Below, in pieces: positions 8,636 through 17,075 of a stretch of DNA of 64,000 nucleotides. Made by a program: the position numbers and the translations under genes. The stretch comes from Cellulosimicrobium cellulans (GTDB taxonomy: Bacteria > Actinomycetota > Actinomycetes > Actinomycetales > Cellulomonadaceae). The stretch covers positions 1 to 64,000 of the forward strand of contig NZ_BJNZ01000010.1 of assembly GCF_006539945.1 (NCBI RefSeq), given 5' to 3'. The notes beneath the pieces are model-generated. The model saw only the letters and a list, made by a program, of their open reading frames with translations. It did not search any database and had not been told where the DNA came from. Numbering within the stretch: position 1 is the first letter of the stretch; each line of letters opens with the position of its first letter.

Positions 8636-9517
8636 CTACGGAGCTATCGCCCTCCTACTTCGTCCCCGACGGCGCCGAACAGGGCCACCACCATCGGCAG
8701 CAAGGCGAACCTGGCACGCCTCGCAGGCGCAGTTCCCCTGGCCGTACGAGGGCGTGTAATGAACACACCCGTGGACTTGTCCGGCCTCTGCGTGAAAAGC
8801 TGGCCAGATCGTCTTGAAATACGAGAGGTCGAACACTTCGGGAGAATATCTCCTGAACATCGCATAACTCACGAGGTCAGCGACCTGCAGCAACCGCGTA
8901 GCGCGCGAGTCTGCGAAGAGTGGAACGTCGGCAAGGTTGCGCAATTGCCCGATCGTCCCGGCAGCAGCCCTCCACTGTGAGACCCACGATTGGATGTCAC
9001 GCTCCGCGACGAGGCGACGATCGTGGACGACAAGCCCTCGGTTCGGCCGACCCCGCTCCGTCCGGGAGTTCTTCAGCATCACGTCAAACTTGTTGAGCAA
9101 TACCTCGTAGGCAAAGCGCTCCCGCTCGATCGGAAGTTCTCCGGCGTGAAAACCTGCGTCGAGAACTACACCGAAGAGCACTAGCGGAAGTTTCGGATCC
9201 GTCGGGGTGAAGCTCGCGACGAGGGAATAGGCTTCAGCAAGCAACGCAAGACGCGTCGCGCGATCGATTGTTGCCCAGACGCTCGCGCGAGCCGACGGAG
9301 AAGCATCGGCCCGAGGCTTCTTTGCATTCCGCATCTCGCCCGCGTGCAACTCGTACTCGTCAAGATTTACCGGGATGCGGCCGAGGTGCTTGACGACCAG
9401 CTCATCCAGGCTCACTTGGAGCCGCTGTGCGTCGTCCTCATGGATCGCGGCCCCGCCAAGGACGAAAGCCGGACTACCGCCGTGCGTGCCCGATTCGTCA
9501 ACAAACAGCAAGTACAA
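8636..9517 (-). CDS. DUF3800-domain protein in a low-GC patch
   Basis: A 293-residue protein opening with MYLLFVDESG, the acidic signature of DUF3800, and with a second conserved acidic segment LLQVADLVSYA near residue 230. The C-terminus has CACEAC plus a basic tail. DUF3800 proteins have no settled function and are common near mobile elements. The TTG start at 9517 follows AAAGGGGGG. Base composition is clearly lower in GC than all neighbours and codons such as TTG, CTA and GAA are frequent, so it is probably horizontally acquired. A strong hairpin stands upstream at 9551-9580 and direct repeats at 9611-9656. Confidence 0.85.
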   Translation of the reverse strand: MYLLFVDESGTHGGSPAFVLGGAAIHEDDAQRLQVSLDELVVKHLGRIPVNLDEYELHAGEMRNAKKPRADASPSARASVWATIDRATRLALLAEAYSLVASFTPTDPKLPLVLFGVVLDAGFHAGELPIERERFAYEVLLNKFDVMLKNSRTERGRPNRGLVVHDRRLVAERDIQSWVSQWRAAAGTIGQLRNLADVPLFADSRATRLLQVADLVSYAMFRRYSPEVFDLSYFKTIWPAFHAEAGQVHGCVHYTPSYGQGNCACEACQVRLAADGGGPVRRRRGRSRRAIAP

Positions 9518-9550
9518 CGTTCCGCACCCCCCTTTGAGCGTGGATACACG

Positions 9551-9580
9551 ACGAGGCCCAGCCGTTAGGCTGGGCCTCGT
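9551..9580. terminator. Hairpin terminator, 13-bp perfect stem
   Basis: The arms 9551-9563 and 9568-9580 (ACGAGGCCCAGCC and its complement) pair perfectly around a GTTA loop. It separates the xylan operon (ends 9822, minus strand) from the DUF3800 gene, and so would stop read-through from GH42 into the acquired gene. Confidence 0.75.
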
Positions 9581-9610
9581 CTACGCACTTGCCGAGTCGC
9601 GCATGTGGGC

Positions 9611-9656
9611 ACCGCGTTGGCAGTCCCACCCGTCGAGCGGAACCGCGTTGGCAGTC
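9611..9656. repeat. 15-bp direct repeat, 31-bp period
   Basis: ACCGCGTTGGCAGTC occurs at 9611-9625 and again at 9642-9656. It lies in the gene-free stretch 9581-9821 between the DUF3800 hairpin and the GH42 stop. No gene is seen in that stretch. The pair may mark an old insertion or excision point beside the low-GC gene. Confidence 0.7.
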
Positions 9657-9821
9657 CTCTCGGCTCGTCTAGTCTGCCCTGTTCGTTGATCGTGCGTCAA
9701 CTCCGTGGTGGTAGCGAGACACACAGGTCATCTCACAGCCGGGCCGAGGCTGGACGCGCTCAGAGCCGCTCCACCCACCGGGGGTTTCCTTCGGGTCGAG
9801 AACGGCCCCCGCTGTGTCGGG

Positions 9822-11933
9822 TCAGGGGCGGTCCTCCCGCAGCACGACGACGTCGGTCGGGTCGAGGCGCAGCGGCTCGCCGTGCTCGATCCGGCGGCCC
9901 GTGAGCAGGTCGGTGCCCGACGCGTGGGCGGCGACCTCGACGGTCTCCTGGGCGTGGTTGAGCACGAACGCGGTGCGGTCGCCGTCGCGCTCGCGCACGG
10001 CGAGCTCGAGGTCGGGCACGTCGGCGTAGGGGCCGACGAGGCCGTGCCGGTCGAGCACGCGCCGCACGACCCACGCGACGCCCGGCTCGTCGAGCGCGGT
10101 GGCGACGTACCAGGCCTCGCCGGGCACGCCGTCGGTCCCCCCGACGCGGTGCCGCGTCACGGCAGGCGTCCCGGCGTAGAACTCGGCGCCGTACGTCCCG
10201 ACGACCTCGGCACCCTGCGGCACCAGGACCTCGAACACGAGCTCGCCGCCCACGACGAGCGGCGCCTCGGCGCTCCCCGGCGTCCCGGCGGCGCCCGCGA
10301 CGTCGTCGAGGTCGGGGTCGTGCAGCGCGACCGGGTTCACGACCCCCGGCTCGGCGGAGTCCGTCTCCTCGACACGGATCCCGAACAGCGGGCCGAGCGG
10401 ACCGGGCGCGTCCAGGAGGAACGCGTTGTCGTCCTCGTCGACGCGGCCTGCCCAGAACGACGACAGCACGGTCCCGCCGCGGGCGGCCACACCCTCCAGG
10501 CGCGCGGCGACGTCGCCCTTGAGGAGGTGCAGCATGGGCGCGACGACGACGTCGTAGCGAGACAGGTCGGCGGTCACGGGGACGACGTCCACGTCGGCGT
10601 TCGCCTGCCACAGCGCGCGGTAGTACGCGAGCACGGTGTCGACGTAGCGCGCGTGGCGGTTGAAGCCGTCCGTCATCTCGGCCGCCCACCACGAGTCCCA
10701 GTCGAACAGCAGCGCGACGCGCGCCGGGGTCCGTGCGCCGAGGACGGCGTCGCCCAGCCCGCGCAGCTCGCCGCCGAGGGCGGCGATCTCGCGGAAGCTG
10801 CGCGTGTCGCGACGCCCGGCGTGGTCCAGCACGGCGCCGTGGTACTTCTCGCACGCGCCCCTCGACTGCCGCATCTGGAAGTACAGGACGGCGTCGGCCC
10901 CGTGCGCGACGGCCTGCCACGACCACAGGCGCAGCACGCCCGGGCGCTTCACCGGGTTCACGTCCCGCGAGGCGGTGATGGTCGGCGTCTGCTCCATGAC
11001 CCAGAACGGCGCGCCGTCCTTGAGCCCGCGCATGAGGTCGTGCGCGAGCGCCATGCGCGCGTGCTCGCGCTGCCCGGGCGGGTAGTTGTCCCACGACGCG
11101 AAGTCGAGGTCGTCGGCCCAGCGGTGGTAGTCGAGCGGGCGGAACATGCCCATGAAGTTGGTCGTGACGGGCGTCGTCGCGTCGTGCGCGCGGATGCGGG
11201 CCTTCTCGTCGCGGAAGTTCTGGCGCATCGCGTCGGTCATGAAGCGGCGGTAGTCGAGCGTGATGCCCTGGAACGCGGTGTGGTCCGGCCCGCGCCAGTG
11301 CTCGGTGAGCTTGTTCGGCGGCACCACCTGGTCCCAGTCGGAGAACAGGTGCGACCAGAACGTCGCGTTCCACGCCTCGTTGAGCCGCTCGATCGTGCCG
11401 TACCGCTCGCGCAGCCACCCGCGGAAGGCGACGGCGCAGCGCTCGCACCAGCAGCCGCCGTCGTACCCGCCGTACTCGTTGCCCACGTGCCACGCGACGA
11501 GGCCGGGCGTGCCGGCGTAGCGCTCGGCGACGCGGCCCGCGAGCTCGGCGGACAGGCGGCGGTAGACGGGCGAGCTGGGGCACGCGTTGTGCCGCTGCCC
11601 GTACGCGTGCGCGCGGCCCTCGAAGTCGGTCCGGTTGACCTCGGGGTAGGAGTGCGCGAGCCACGGGGGCAGCGCGCCGGTCGACGTCGCGAGCACGATC
11701 TGGCGCCCGCCCTCGACCGCGCGCGCCACGATCTCGTCGAGGCGCGAGAAGTCGTACGTGTCCTCGGCGGGCTGCAGGTACGACCACCCGAAGACGGCGA
11801 GCGTCACCGTGTCGATCGACGCCTCGTCGAACGCGGCGTAGTCGTCCTCCCACACGGCGCGCGGCCACTGCTCGGGGTTGTAGTCGCCCCCGTAGAGGAT
11901 CTTCTCGGTCGCGGGCAGACGGGCGGGGGTCAT
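9822..11933 (-). CDS. GH42 beta-galactosidase
   Basis: A 703-residue GH42 enzyme. It opens with ILYGGDYNPEQW, has the acid/base Glu153 in AWHVGNEYGG, a zinc-type Cys cluster (Cys118 and CWCERC at 161-166), and the nucleophile Glu in FWVMEQTPT near residue 315. It lacks a signal peptide. ATG 11933 follows CCGAGGAGCC. It is the last gene of the seven-gene operon that starts with GH3. GH42 enzymes hydrolyse terminal beta-galactosides and some act on alpha-L-arabinopyranosides, either of which would fit decorated xylan or co-occurring galactan; the exact substrate is not decided by the sequence. Confidence 0.93.
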   Translation of the reverse strand: MTPARLPATEKILYGGDYNPEQWPRAVWEDDYAAFDEASIDTVTLAVFGWSYLQPAEDTYDFSRLDEIVARAVEGGRQIVLATSTGALPPWLAHSYPEVNRTDFEGRAHAYGQRHNACPSSPVYRRLSAELAGRVAERYAGTPGLVAWHVGNEYGGYDGGCWCERCAVAFRGWLRERYGTIERLNEAWNATFWSHLFSDWDQVVPPNKLTEHWRGPDHTAFQGITLDYRRFMTDAMRQNFRDEKARIRAHDATTPVTTNFMGMFRPLDYHRWADDLDFASWDNYPPGQREHARMALAHDLMRGLKDGAPFWVMEQTPTITASRDVNPVKRPGVLRLWSWQAVAHGADAVLYFQMRQSRGACEKYHGAVLDHAGRRDTRSFREIAALGGELRGLGDAVLGARTPARVALLFDWDSWWAAEMTDGFNRHARYVDTVLAYYRALWQANADVDVVPVTADLSRYDVVVAPMLHLLKGDVAARLEGVAARGGTVLSSFWAGRVDEDDNAFLLDAPGPLGPLFGIRVEETDSAEPGVVNPVALHDPDLDDVAGAAGTPGSAEAPLVVGGELVFEVLVPQGAEVVGTYGAEFYAGTPAVTRHRVGGTDGVPGEAWYVATALDEPGVAWVVRRVLDRHGLVGPYADVPDLELAVRERDGDRTAFVLNHAQETVEVAAHASGTDLLTGRRIEHGEPLRLDPTDVVVLREDRP

Positions 11934-11969
11934 GACGGGGACGGCTCCTCGGAACGGGGTCAGGTCGGG

Positions 11970-12686
11970 TCAGGCGGTGAAGCGGGCGCGGACGTCGTCG
12001 AGCATCCGCCGGTCGTTGCGGTACCAGCACCACACCCACACCCCGCCGACGAGCGCGAGCACGCCGTCCGTGGCGAACCACGCGACGCCGGCCGCGGCGA
12101 CGAGCAGCGAGACGACGCCGAGGCTCACGAACGGCATCTTGCCGAGGTAGTGGGCGGCGAGGCGCGCGACGTCGCGCGTGCGGAACGAGTAGAAGGTCGC
12201 GATCGCGACCGCGTGCAGCCCCCACACGAGCGCGAGCGCCGCGATGACGACGAGCACGGCCGCGTACGCCGGGCCGACGCCGGCGGCCGAGGCGTTCGCG
12301 AGCACGACCCCGACGACCGCGAGCACCGCGAGCGCGGGCGCCCACACGCGCAGCGCGTCGAGCGCCCCGCGGCGGTAGCCGCGCACGAACGTGCGGGCGG
12401 GCGCGACCTCGTCGTCGGTCTCGCGCGCCCGGACGGCGTACAGCGCCGCGGACAGCGCGGGCCCGAGCGGGAGGGCCGCGAGCGCCGCGAGCGGGACGTT
12501 GGACGCCGCGCGGTCGAGCAGCAGGAGCAGGACGAGCGTCGGCAGCGCTGCGAGAGCGAGCAGGGCCGTGACGACGACGTACCAGTAGACGAGCGCGGTC
12601 GCACGGCCGAGCGTCCCCTGGCCGAGCGCGCCCGGCAGCGGCGATCCCGTGCCCGACGGCCGCGCGGTCCGGGTCACGTCGCTCAC
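11970..12686 (-). CDS. DUF624 (YesL-like) membrane protein
   Basis: A 238-residue integral membrane protein with about five hydrophobic helices (roughly residues 33-60, 66-82, 117-137, 143-165, 190-218) and a GHAVAIATFYSFR-type core typical of YesL/DUF624 proteins. These are found in CUT1 oligosaccharide operons and are assumed to assist transport, but the role is unproven. The GTG start overlaps the TGA of the GH39 gene (GTGA), so it is translationally coupled. It lies between GH39 and GH42 in the xylan operon. Confidence 0.85.
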   Translation of the reverse strand: MSDVTRTARPSGTGSPLPGALGQGTLGRATALVYWYVVVTALLALAALPTLVLLLLLDRAASNVPLAALAALPLGPALSAALYAVRARETDDEVAPARTFVRGYRRGALDALRVWAPALAVLAVVGVVLANASAAGVGPAYAAVLVVIAALALVWGLHAVAIATFYSFRTRDVARLAAHYLGKMPFVSLGVVSLLVAAAGVAWFATDGVLALVGGVWVWCWYRNDRRMLDDVRARFTA

Positions 12687-14245
12687 CGTGCGCCCTCCCC
12701 GCCCGAGGCCCTGCCGAGGATCCGGTCGTCGTCGAGCCACGCGGGCGTCTCGTCGCGGACGAGGTCGATCTCGACGAGGGTGACCTCGTGCCGCGCGAGC
12801 GTGAGCGCGAGGTCGACCCGGCCGTCCGTGACGGGGAGCGACGTGGTCGAGCGGGCGGGCTCGGAGGCCTCGTGGAGGAGGTCGAGCTGGCGCGCGGTCG
12901 GCGACGCGGGGCGACCGAGGTGCTGCCACGCGGTGAACGCGTTGCCGTCGGTCTCGTTGACGACGCTGCGGTGCGCGGAGGCGCGCTGCCCTCTCCCACG
13001 AGCGCCCGATGCCCCGACCGGGACGGAGAGCCGCAGCTCGTGGCGCTCGGGCTCGGTCGGGTCGTCGGTCCCGCCGACGGGCTGCCACGCGAGCACGGTG
13101 ACCCGGCCCGTCGCGTCGCGCGTCACGAGGTGGTCGGCGCCGCGGGCGAGCACGTCAGGACCCATGCGCGCCATGAACGTGTACAGGTGGTAGGTGGGCT
13201 TGCGCACCTGGCGGTGGGCCAGCATGCCGAACCCGCCGTGGAAGAAGGCGGTGGGGATGTTCTCCTCCTCGAAGACGTCGCAGAACGTCCAGTAGGAGAA
13301 CGAGTCCACCACGTCGCCGCCGGCGGCGAGCACGGGCGCGAGGGCGGCGGCGTTGTACGCGGTGTCGTGCACCGGGTTGTCGGGGCGGTAGCTCGTGTTG
13401 AACTCGGTGACGTGCGCGGGCAGCCCGTCCAGCCGGGTCCCGGCGAGGAGCTCGCGGGGGCGCGCGAACTGGTCGAGCAGGTCGGTCGGGTGGCGAAGGG
13501 TCTGGTAGACGCCGAACGGGACGTGCTGCGCGGGGCCGGTCGTGTACGCGTGGAAGGACACGAAGTCGCACGGCAGGTCACGGGCGGCCACCGCGTCGGC
13601 GAACGGCGCCCACCAGTCGTCGGCGCCGGGCGAGATCGCCGGGCCGCCCACCTGGAGGTCGGCGTCGACGTCCTTCACGGCGTGCGCCGTCGCCTCGTAC
13701 AGGCGGAGGTACGCCTCCTGGTCGGCGCCCTCCCAGAAGTTGACGAGGTTGGGCTCGTTCCACACCTCGACCGGCCACGTCCGGACCTCGTCGATCCCGT
13801 AGCGGTCGACCAGGTGGCGCAGCACCGCGGCCACGAGGGCGGCCCACTCGCGGTGGTCGCGCGGCGGCGTGACGTTGCCCTTCCACCAGAACACCGTCTG
13901 GTCGCCCGACGCGAGCCCGGACGGCATGAACCCGAGCTCGAGGAACGGCTCGACCCCGAGCGCGAGGTAGGCATCGACCACCTGGTCGACGTAGGTGAAC
14001 GCGTACCGGGTCCCGCGGTACCTGGTCGTGGGCCCCGCGACGTCGTACGGGCGGTGGACCCCGACGTCGTCGGACAGCAGGCCGTGGCCCCGGATGTACC
14101 GGAAGCCGATCTCGGCCTGCGCGAGGGCGAGCGACTCCTGGTAGTCCTGGCGCAGCGCGAGGTTGAAGCGGCCCGTGCCCACGCACGTGCGCCACGCGTC
14201 GGACAGGACGGCGACGGGCTCGGACGGGACGACGGTGGGTGTCAC
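12683..14245 (-). CDS. xynB: GH39 beta-xylosidase
   Basis: A 520-residue GH39 enzyme that releases xylose from xylo-oligosaccharides with retention. The acid/base is Glu164 in VEVWNEPN and the nucleophile is Glu281 in HVTEFNTSY, close to the positions known for Thermoanaerobacterium XynB (160 and 277). There is no signal peptide, so it works on imported oligosaccharides. The start is GTG 14245 with CTGGAG about twelve bases upstream. It follows the binding-protein gene after a strong hairpin, and its stop overlaps the DUF624 start. Confidence 0.93.
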   Translation of the reverse strand: MTPTVVPSEPVAVLSDAWRTCVGTGRFNLALRQDYQESLALAQAEIGFRYIRGHGLLSDDVGVHRPYDVAGPTTRYRGTRYAFTYVDQVVDAYLALGVEPFLELGFMPSGLASGDQTVFWWKGNVTPPRDHREWAALVAAVLRHLVDRYGIDEVRTWPVEVWNEPNLVNFWEGADQEAYLRLYEATAHAVKDVDADLQVGGPAISPGADDWWAPFADAVAARDLPCDFVSFHAYTTGPAQHVPFGVYQTLRHPTDLLDQFARPRELLAGTRLDGLPAHVTEFNTSYRPDNPVHDTAYNAAALAPVLAAGGDVVDSFSYWTFCDVFEEENIPTAFFHGGFGMLAHRQVRKPTYHLYTFMARMGPDVLARGADHLVTRDATGRVTVLAWQPVGGTDDPTEPERHELRLSVPVGASGARGRGQRASAHRSVVNETDGNAFTAWQHLGRPASPTARQLDLLHEASEPARSTTSLPVTDGRVDLALTLARHEVTLVEIDLVRDETPAWLDDDRILGRASGGEGAR

Positions 14246-14297
14246 GGGACATGCTCCAGCGGGGAAGGGTGGTGCGGTGGGTGCTGCGGGCGGCGGA

Positions 14298-14333
14298 CCG
14301 CCGTCGCCCGGTGGGGCGACCGGGCGACGGCGG
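14298..14333. terminator. Intra-operon hairpin, 15-bp perfect stem
   Basis: The arms 14298-14312 and 14319-14333 pair perfectly (CCGCCGTCGCCCGGT and complement) with a six-base loop. It lies downstream of the binding-protein gene and upstream of GH39. Such hairpins commonly let the binding protein be made in excess over downstream genes by partial termination or 3'-end protection. Confidence 0.75.
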
Positions 14334-14372
14334 GACCGGGGTGGCGGGTGCCGGGGCGCCCGCCGGAGGACG

Positions 14373-16034
14373 TCAGCCCGCGGAGCGGGTGAGCGCCGCG
14401 TTGTAGGTGTCGATGAGCTGCGAGCCGCCCAGCCCGTCGATCTCGGACACGTAGGCGTCCCACTCGCTCAGTGGGCGCTGACCGGTGACGAAGCCCGCGG
14501 TCGCCGCCATCACGGCGTCCTTGATCTGCGTGTCCAGGAGAGACGTCTGCTCGAGCTCGAGCTCGTCGAGGCTCGCGGCCGGCTTGACCGGCAGCATCTC
14601 CTTGCGCTCGAGCACGGCGTCGGTCCACGCCTTCGTCTCGTCCGTCATGACGGACTGGAGCAGCTCCTTCGAGGAGCCGTTGGCGAGCAGGAACACGCCG
14701 TTGCTGTACCCGAAGTCGGCGTTGAGCTTCTTCGGTGCGTCGGGGTTGAGCGCGTTCCAGCCGATGTCGGCCGGGAGCGTGCGGGTGCCGCCCTCGTTGG
14801 TGTACGTCTCGCCCTCGACACCCCACTGGGCGAACTCGATGCCCTCGTCGGAGTAGTAGAGCCAGTCGACGAACTGGAGCAGGGCCTTGAAGTACGGCTT
14901 CTCGGCCGCCTCGCTCGAGATCATGAGGCCGGACGACAGCCGGCTCCCCGCGAGCATCCCGCCGAACGGCCCGTCGGGCAGCACGATCATGCGCAGCGTG
15001 ACGTCCTTGCCCGCCTCCGCCAGCTTGCTGCGGTAGGCCGTGATCTCCTGCGTGTTGCCGGAGATCGCGGCGGCCTCGCCGTTGACGAACTTCTGGATCG
15101 CCTGGTCGTCGTTCTGCGTGATCTCCGGGTCGAGCAGGCCGTCGGAGGTCAGGCCGGCGACGTACGTGATCATGTCCTTGTACGCGTCGGTCGTGCCGGT
15201 GAGCTGGAACTCGCCGGACTCCTCGTCGAACCACGTGTTGGAGTAGCCCCAGCCACCCTCGGTGCCGTAGTTCGGGGCGATGTACTGGAGCATCGCGCCG
15301 AGCGGCTGCGTGTCGGTCCAGCGGTCGGTCATCGCGTACGACAGCTCGGGGTTCGCCGCCTTCACCGTCGCGAGCTGCTCCGCGAACTCGTCCCAGGTCT
15401 CCGGCTCCTCGGTGATGCCGGCCTTCTGGAACAGGTCGTCGTTGACGACGACCGAGTACTGCACGTCCGGGATCTCGCGCAGGCCCGGGAGGAGGTAGTA
15501 CTTGCCGTCCGCCTGGCGCTTGGCGTCGAGCTCCTCCCCGAGGCCCCACTTCTCCACCTTGTCGGCGAAGTTCGGCAGGTACTCGAGGTAGTCGGAGACG
15601 GGCAGGATCGCCCCGCCGGAGACGAACTGGACCTCCTGGCCGGGGTAGGTCACCGGGATGAGGTCGGAGGCGTCGCCGGCGCCGACGAGCAGCGCCTTCT
15701 TGTTGTCCCAGTCGGCCAGGGGGACGTCGGTGCGTGTGAAGGTGACGTTCTGGTTGGCCTCCAGGTTCTGGAAGATCGACCAGTCCTCCTTCACCGGGTA
15801 GTTCGGGTGGTCGCGGTACATCAGCGAGAAGTCGACCGGCTCCGTGGCCTGGAAGGTCGTGCCGACCTCGAAGTCCTCCATGGCGCCGACGGAGTGCTCG
15901 GCGTCGATCGTGACCGCGCCGCCGCCCTCCTCGGGCTCGGGCGTGTCGCCGCCCCCGCCGCTGCAGGCGGTCAGGACCAGGGCCAGGGTGGTCGCGGTCG
16001 CCATGGTGGCGACCGGGATCCGGATCGTTCTCAT
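14373..16034 (-). CDS. ABC sugar transporter, substrate-binding lipoprotein
   Basis: A 553-residue extracytoplasmic binding protein of the CUT1 class, long-form LipO/YtcQ type. The signal peptide ends in a lipobox (LVLTAC, lipidated Cys near residue 24), followed by a Gly/Glu linker. The mature part has the KWGLGEELDAK, DGKYYLLPG and PDVQYSVVVNDDLF segments of this class. ATG 16034 follows GAGGAGAGAG. It stands after the two permease genes and before GH39; no ATPase is in the operon, as usual where one shared MsiK-like ATPase serves several importers. The ligand is inferred to be xylo-oligosaccharides or aldouronic acids. Confidence 0.93.
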   Translation of the reverse strand: MRTIRIPVATMATATTLALVLTACSGGGGDTPEPEEGGGAVTIDAEHSVGAMEDFEVGTTFQATEPVDFSLMYRDHPNYPVKEDWSIFQNLEANQNVTFTRTDVPLADWDNKKALLVGAGDASDLIPVTYPGQEVQFVSGGAILPVSDYLEYLPNFADKVEKWGLGEELDAKRQADGKYYLLPGLREIPDVQYSVVVNDDLFQKAGITEEPETWDEFAEQLATVKAANPELSYAMTDRWTDTQPLGAMLQYIAPNYGTEGGWGYSNTWFDEESGEFQLTGTTDAYKDMITYVAGLTSDGLLDPEITQNDDQAIQKFVNGEAAAISGNTQEITAYRSKLAEAGKDVTLRMIVLPDGPFGGMLAGSRLSSGLMISSEAAEKPYFKALLQFVDWLYYSDEGIEFAQWGVEGETYTNEGGTRTLPADIGWNALNPDAPKKLNADFGYSNGVFLLANGSSKELLQSVMTDETKAWTDAVLERKEMLPVKPAASLDELELEQTSLLDTQIKDAVMAATAGFVTGQRPLSEWDAYVSEIDGLGGSQLIDTYNAALTRSAG

Positions 16035-16154
16035 CTCTCTCCTCGGGTTCGAGCTTCGTCGCTCTGACGTCGCTGAGGTGCGGGTGGTGCGGTGCGGTGG
16101 TGCGGGTCGCGCGGTGCAGGCGGTGGCACGGTGCGGGTGTCGGCGCGGCGCGGC
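16035..16154. other. Spacer between permease and binding-protein genes
   Basis: About 120 bases with repeated GCGGTGCGG-type words but no ORF, operator or clear hairpin. It could hold an internal promoter for the binding protein, but none is recognisable. Confidence 0.4.
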
Positions 16155-17075
16155 TCAGCCCTTGACGGAGCCGAGCATCACGCCGGAGACGAAGTACTTC
16201 TGCACGAACGGGTACAGGCAGACGATGGGCAGGACGGTGAGCAGCATCGTCACGGACTGGATGTTCGAGCCGATCTGGACCGCCTCCTGCGAGCCGGGAC
16301 CGGTCGCCGCGGCGATGAGGTTGCGCAGGTAGACGGTGACGGGGAAGAGCTCCTTCTTGTCGAGGTAGAGGAACGCCCCGAACCACGAGTTCCAGATGCC
16401 CACCGCATAGAAGAGCGTCATGGTCGCGATCACTGCCTTGGACAGCGGCAGCACGATGCGGCCGAAGATCCCGTACGTCGACAGCCCGTCGATCGCGGCC
16501 GCCTCCTCGAGCTCCGTCGGGAAGTTCTCGAAGAACGACTTCATGACGAGGAGGTTGAACACGGAGATCGCGCCCGGGAGCACGACGGCCCACATCGTGT
16601 TGCGCATGCCCAGGACGTCCGCGACGAGGATGTAGTTCGGGATGAGGCCGCCGCCGAAGAACATGGTGAAGACCGCGATGCCGATGAACGCGTTGCGGCC
16701 CTTGAGGTGGCGGCGGCTGATCGCGTAGGCGTACGTCGTGGTGAGCGCCATCGCGATGATCGTGCCGACGACCGTGTAGACGACCGTGTTCTTGTAGTTG
16801 GTCCAGAACATGGCGTCGGAGAGCACGTACTGGAGCGTCTGGACGTTGAACCCGCGCGGCACGAGGTTGACGTTCCCCGCCGCGATCTGGCCCTCGGACG
16901 AGAACGCCTTCGCGACGAGGTTGACGAACGGGTAGAGCGTCACGACGCACACGACCGCGAGGACGAGCCCGTTGACCACGCGGAACGCGCGGTAGCCGCC
17001 CGTGTCCTTGATCGTGCCGCCCTCGCGGCGGACGGCGGTGAGGTCCGGCGTCGCGGACAGGGGGTCGGTCACCAC
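16155..17075 (-). CDS. ABC sugar transporter permease (second subunit)
   Basis: A 306-residue CUT1 permease of the LplC/YtcP type with six predicted helices. The EAA loop is ELEEAAAIDGLSTYGIFGRI (about residues 190-209), where the shared ATPase docks. GTG 17075 lies seven bases after CTGGAG; a second GTG at 17072 would make the GTGA overlap with the upstream permease stop. It ends with the family-typical FVQKYFVSGVMLGSVKG. It acts as a heterodimer with the neighbouring permease to import oligosaccharides captured by the lipoprotein encoded next. Confidence 0.93.
   Translation of the reverse strand: MVTDPLSATPDLTAVRREGGTIKDTGGYRAFRVVNGLVLAVVCVVTLYPFVNLVAKAFSSEGQIAAGNVNLVPRGFNVQTLQYVLSDAMFWTNYKNTVVYTVVGTIIAMALTTTYAYAISRRHLKGRNAFIGIAVFTMFFGGGLIPNYILVADVLGMRNTMWAVVLPGAISVFNLLVMKSFFENFPTELEEAAAIDGLSTYGIFGRIVLPLSKAVIATMTLFYAVGIWNSWFGAFLYLDKKELFPVTVYLRNLIAAATGPGSQEAVQIGSNIQSVTMLLTVLPIVCLYPFVQKYFVSGVMLGSVKG

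Noticed and set aside
9611-9656. The direct repeats as phage attachment sites
   Set aside because: There is no integrase or tRNA beside them and the repeats are only 31 bases apart, so they do not bracket the DUF3800 gene.
9705-13193. A 1162-codon open frame on the plus strand
   Set aside because: It lies antisense to GH42, DUF624 and GH39, whose catalytic motifs are clear. In DNA of this GC content the opposite strand often lacks stops. The translation is low-complexity Arg/Val/Gly with no domain.
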